16,169 nucleotides of DNA, taken from NCBI GenBank assembly GCA_934511465.1, contig CAKSWG010000037.1, forward strand, positions 1-16,169, in the 5' to 3' direction. Positions within the stretch are counted from its first letter, which is position 1; the number at the start of each line of letters is the position of its first letter. The translations under genes and the position numbers were made by a program. The stretch is from an uncultured Faecalibacterium sp. GTDB taxonomy: Bacteria > Bacillota > Clostridia > Oscillospirales > Ruminococcaceae. Below, piece after piece: positions 13,625 through 16,169 of this stretch. Below the pieces are notes generated by a model. It was given only the letters and a program-made list of their open reading frames with translations, had not been told where the DNA came from and did not search any database.

Positions 13625-15352
13625 TTAAATCGTCCAATTCCGGCTTGCCGACTGCAGATCCACCATGTGGGCATACAAGCCCTTCCGGGCGTACAGCTCT
13701 GCCGGGCTGCCCTGCTCGGCCACGATGCCGCCCGACAGCACCACCACCTGATCCGCACCGGCTACGGTGCGCATCCTGTGGGCGATGATGAGGACGGTTT
13801 TGTTTTTTATGAGTCGGGATAGTGCCTCCTGAATGGCAGTTTCGTTTTCCACATCCAAGCTGGCGGTGGCCTCGTCCAGCAGGATGATGGGCGCATCCTT
13901 CAGAAAAGCACGGGCGATGGAAATGCGCTGACGCTCGCCGCCGGAAAGGGCACAGCCGTTCTCACCGATGTTGGTGTTCCACTTGTCCGGCAGCTTTTCG
14001 GCAAATTCCTCGCAGTTTGCCAGCTTTGCCGCCGCAAGGACCTCCTCGTCGGTAGCACCCTTGCGCCCCAGACGGATATTTTCCAGGATCGTGTTGTCAA
14101 ACAGGGTCACATCCTGAAAGACGATGGAATACAGGCTCATGAGCTTTTCCGGGTCGATTTGGGAAACCTCCATGCCGCCCACGGTGATGCTGCCTTTCTG
14201 GTAATCCCAGAACCGTGCCGCCAGCCGGGAAACGGTAGTTTTGCCGCCGCCGGAGGGGCCGACCAGTGCAGTGACCTCGCCTTGCTTTGCCGTAAAGGAA
14301 ACGTCTTTCAGCACTGTCTCACCGGAGTTGTAGGCAAAACCCACATGATCAAACACGATGTCGCAGCCCTGATTGGTCAGCTGCTCGCTGCCGGTCTGCA
14401 GGTGAGCGCCCAGAATCTCGTTCATCCGCCCCACATTGGTGCGCATGGCGATGACCGCCGCCAGATTCTGCAACGCGCCCTGCATGGGGTCGTACATCCG
14501 GGATGCCGCCATCAGGAACAGAAACAGAGTCAGCACGTCGATGTTGCCCTGCACCAGCAGCACCGAGCCGGTGAGCGCCACCGATGCAATGCCCAGCTTG
14601 AGCACCATGCCGGCGGAGGACACAAACAGCGCTGTTTCCAGCTCTGCCACAATAGACTGCTTTTCCACTGCCCGAATTTTGTCGGAAAGGCCGGACAGAT
14701 ACCGCTGCTCCGCATTGCTGGCTTTCAGGTCCCGGAGGGTCTCGATATACTCCTGAATGCCGTCCGCACAGGCCATTTTCGCCGCCATGGTCTTGGCCTG
14801 CACCTTGTCCTGCACCCAGTAGCTGCCCACCACGATGGCAACAGATACCGGGATGACCCACAGTGCCGCCAGTGCCATCCGCCACTCAAAGGCAAACAGG
14901 CTCAGGGCAATGAGCACCGTGGAAATGAGCGAGCCGAACAGACCGGGGATAAAGTGGGAGCAGTCCTTTTCCAGTACCTCGCAGTCCGCCATGATGGTGC
15001 TTGTCAGGTCGGCAAGGTCGCGCTTGCCAAAAAAGGACAGAGGCAGCTTCCGTAGCCGCTCCGCAAGGGTCAGGCGGCGGGTGCCGCTCTCTTTATAGGT
15101 GGTAAAATAGGTGCCATTGTACTGGAACCATGTGGTCAGCAAGATCAGCACAAAGCAGGCCGCACACCCCAGCAGATAAAAGGCAGCTCGCCCGCTCGCG
15201 GAGCCTGCCAGCAGATCTTTTACCAGAAGATACAGCAGCCCGGTGGGCAGCATGAACGCCATGTTCTGGAACGCACAGGCCAGAACGCCCTTTACAAGCC
15301 CCTTTGCGCCCTCCGGGGAGCTGGCCGTTGCGTGTTGAATTTTTTCGATCAT
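13625..15352 (-). CDS. ABC exporter half-transporter, YbtP/IrtA-like (second subunit)
   Basis: This 575-aa protein fuses a six-helix membrane domain (about 20-310) to an ATPase domain (about 332-565). The ATPase carries Walker A GPSGGGKT (365-372), Q-loop Q413 in VFQD, signature LSGGERQR (469-476), Walker B IILLDE with catalytic E494, and switch H525 in IAHR, so it looks fully active. The membrane segment LPLSFFGKRDLADLTSTIMA (104-123) is typical of the YbtPQ/IrtAB group. Members of that group handle iron-siderophore import despite their exporter fold, although other substrates are possible. Its start lies 3 nt past the stop of the upstream ABC gene, and AAGGAGG overlaps that gene's end. The pair should form a heterodimer. 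A terminator follows 24 nt downstream. Confidence 0.88.
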   Translation of the reverse strand: MIEKIQHATASSPEGAKGLVKGVLACAFQNMAFMLPTGLLYLLVKDLLAGSASGRAAFYLLGCAACFVLILLTTWFQYNGTYFTTYKESGTRRLTLAERLRKLPLSFFGKRDLADLTSTIMADCEVLEKDCSHFIPGLFGSLISTVLIALSLFAFEWRMALAALWVIPVSVAIVVGSYWVQDKVQAKTMAAKMACADGIQEYIETLRDLKASNAEQRYLSGLSDKIRAVEKQSIVAELETALFVSSAGMVLKLGIASVALTGSVLLVQGNIDVLTLFLFLMAASRMYDPMQGALQNLAAVIAMRTNVGRMNEILGAHLQTGSEQLTNQGCDIVFDHVGFAYNSGETVLKDVSFTAKQGEVTALVGPSGGGKTTVSRLAARFWDYQKGSITVGGMEVSQIDPEKLMSLYSIVFQDVTLFDNTILENIRLGRKGATDEEVLAAAKLANCEEFAEKLPDKWNTNIGENGCALSGGERQRISIARAFLKDAPIILLDEATASLDVENETAIQEALSRLIKNKTVLIIAHRMRTVAGADQVVVLSGGIVAEQGSPAELYARKGLYAHMVDLQSASRNWTI

Positions 15353-15355
15353 TCC

Positions 15356-16169
15356 TTACCCCTCCTTTGCGACTTTCCACTGCACCGACGCCTGGTAATC
15401 CTGCCACATCCGGGCAAACAGACCGTTCTGCGCGCACAGTTCGTCCTTTGTGCCGGATTCCACAATCTGCCCATCCTGCACCACATAGATGCAGTCGGCG
15501 TTGGCGACGGTGGACAGGCGGTGTGCGATCATCAGCACCGTTTTGCCCTTGGCAAGCTGTGCAAAGGCTGCCTGTACTTTTGCTTCATTGTCCGGGTCGG
15601 CAAAGGCGGTGGCCTCGTCCAGGATCAGGATGGGCGCATTTTTCAGCATGGCGCGGGCAATGGCAATGCGCTGCTGCTCGCCGCCGGACAGATACACTCC
15701 CTTGGTGCCAATGACGGTATGGATGCCCGCCGGGAACTTTTCTATAATATCCATGCACTGTGCAACCTTCAGCGCCGCCAGCACCTCGGCTTCGGTGGCC
15801 TGCGGTCTACCCAGGCGGACGTTGTCCAAAATGCTGCCCTTGAGCAGGCGGCTGTTCTGGAATACAAAGGAGATGGTGTCCATCAACTCTTCCTTGGGGA
15901 TGTCCCGCACATCTGCTCCGCCCACCCGGACGCTGCCACTCTGCACATCAAAGAACCGGCAGACAAGGTTTGCCAGCGTGGATTTTCCGCCGCCGGAGGG
16001 GCCTACAAAAGCTACGGTCTGTCCCGGCTGAATGTCCAGCGAAACGCCCTTGATGACATCGGTTTTTCCGTCATAGCTGAAATGCACATCCTGCAACGTG
16101 ACAGAGGAATCCTTCGGGTGCTGCGGAACAGCCTGCACCTGCATGGGCGCCGCCTCCAGCACCGAGTCG
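15356..16169 (-). CDS. ABC exporter half-transporter, YbtQ/IrtB-like, 5' end beyond window
   Basis: Only the C-terminal ATPase domain and the end of the linker (DSVLEAAPM) are in the window. The frame is open through 16169, so the membrane domain lies beyond the right edge. It has Walker A GPSGGGKST, Q-loop FVFQNSRLL, signature LSGGEQQR, Walker B ILILDEATAFADPDNE with the catalytic glutamate, and switch histidine IAHR. The D-loop FADPDNE in place of the usual SLD is characteristic of this siderophore-type subgroup. It ends VAKEG-TAA, 3 nt before its partner. An apparent start at 16162 is a GTG within the domain and is not a real start. Both nucleotide sites of the heterodimer appear complete. 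Confidence 0.88.
   Translation of the reverse strand, partial: DSVLEAAPMQVQAVPQHPKDSSVTLQDVHFSYDGKTDVIKGVSLDIQPGQTVAFVGPSGGGKSTLANLVCRFFDVQSGSVRVGGADVRDIPKEELMDTISFVFQNSRLLKGSILDNVRLGRPQATEAEVLAALKVAQCMDIIEKFPAGIHTVIGTKGVYLSGGEQQRIAIARAMLKNAPILILDEATAFADPDNEAKVQAAFAQLAKGKTVLMIAHRLSTVANADCIYVVQDGQIVESGTKDELCAQNGLFARMWQDYQASVQWKVAKEG

Overview
The window looks like the chromosome of a GC-rich Gram-positive gut Clostridium, most like Faecalibacterium or a close relative in the Oscillospiraceae. This is an inference from the protein types, the strong AGGAG-type ribosome binding sites, a TreR-controlled PTS trehalose operon, and a DUF6061-like remnant beside a large serine recombinase. Nearly all genes lie on the minus strand. 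The intact exceptions-by-strand amount to one plus-strand gene, treR.

Layout, left to right. (1) 7-1212: threonine ammonia-lyase with a C-terminal ACT domain, behind a near-consensus promoter. (2) 1503-5112: a tight four-gene minus-strand operon read xpaC-like, telA-like, LemA-like, TPM-domain protein. It ends at a 16-bp perfect terminator hairpin and forms a membrane-associated module of poorly understood function. (3) 5213-6588: a Cof-type HAD phosphatase translationally coupled to a DNA-deoxyinosine glycosylase. (4) 6589-7363: a gene-poor, scrambled stretch. It holds a decayed C-terminal piece of an iron-siderophore-type ABC ATPase (plus strand), a short copy of the 3' tail of the ABC exporter found at 13625, and several hairpins. 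(5) 7364-11382: the trehalose locus. treC and treB (EIIBC) are divergent from treR, and three 16-bp operator-like palindromes sit in the shared promoter region. (6) 11383-13624: a lone large serine recombinase next to a truncated, probably frameshifted DUF6061-like remnant. This looks like the leftover of a mobile element inserted between treR and the ABC genes. (7) 13625-16169: two ABC exporter half-transporters of the YbtPQ/IrtAB type, the first in transcription order running off the window edge.

How the genes work together. Trehalose would be taken up and phosphorylated by TreB, with a general IIA domain supplied elsewhere, and split by TreC to glucose and glucose-6-phosphate. TreR would repress both itself and treBC until trehalose-6-phosphate accumulates. 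The two ABC subunits should form a heterodimer. I see no clearly novel defence or signalling system. The most open questions are the xpaC/telA/LemA/TPM module and the rearranged DNA at 6.6-7.3 kb and 11.4-13.6 kb.
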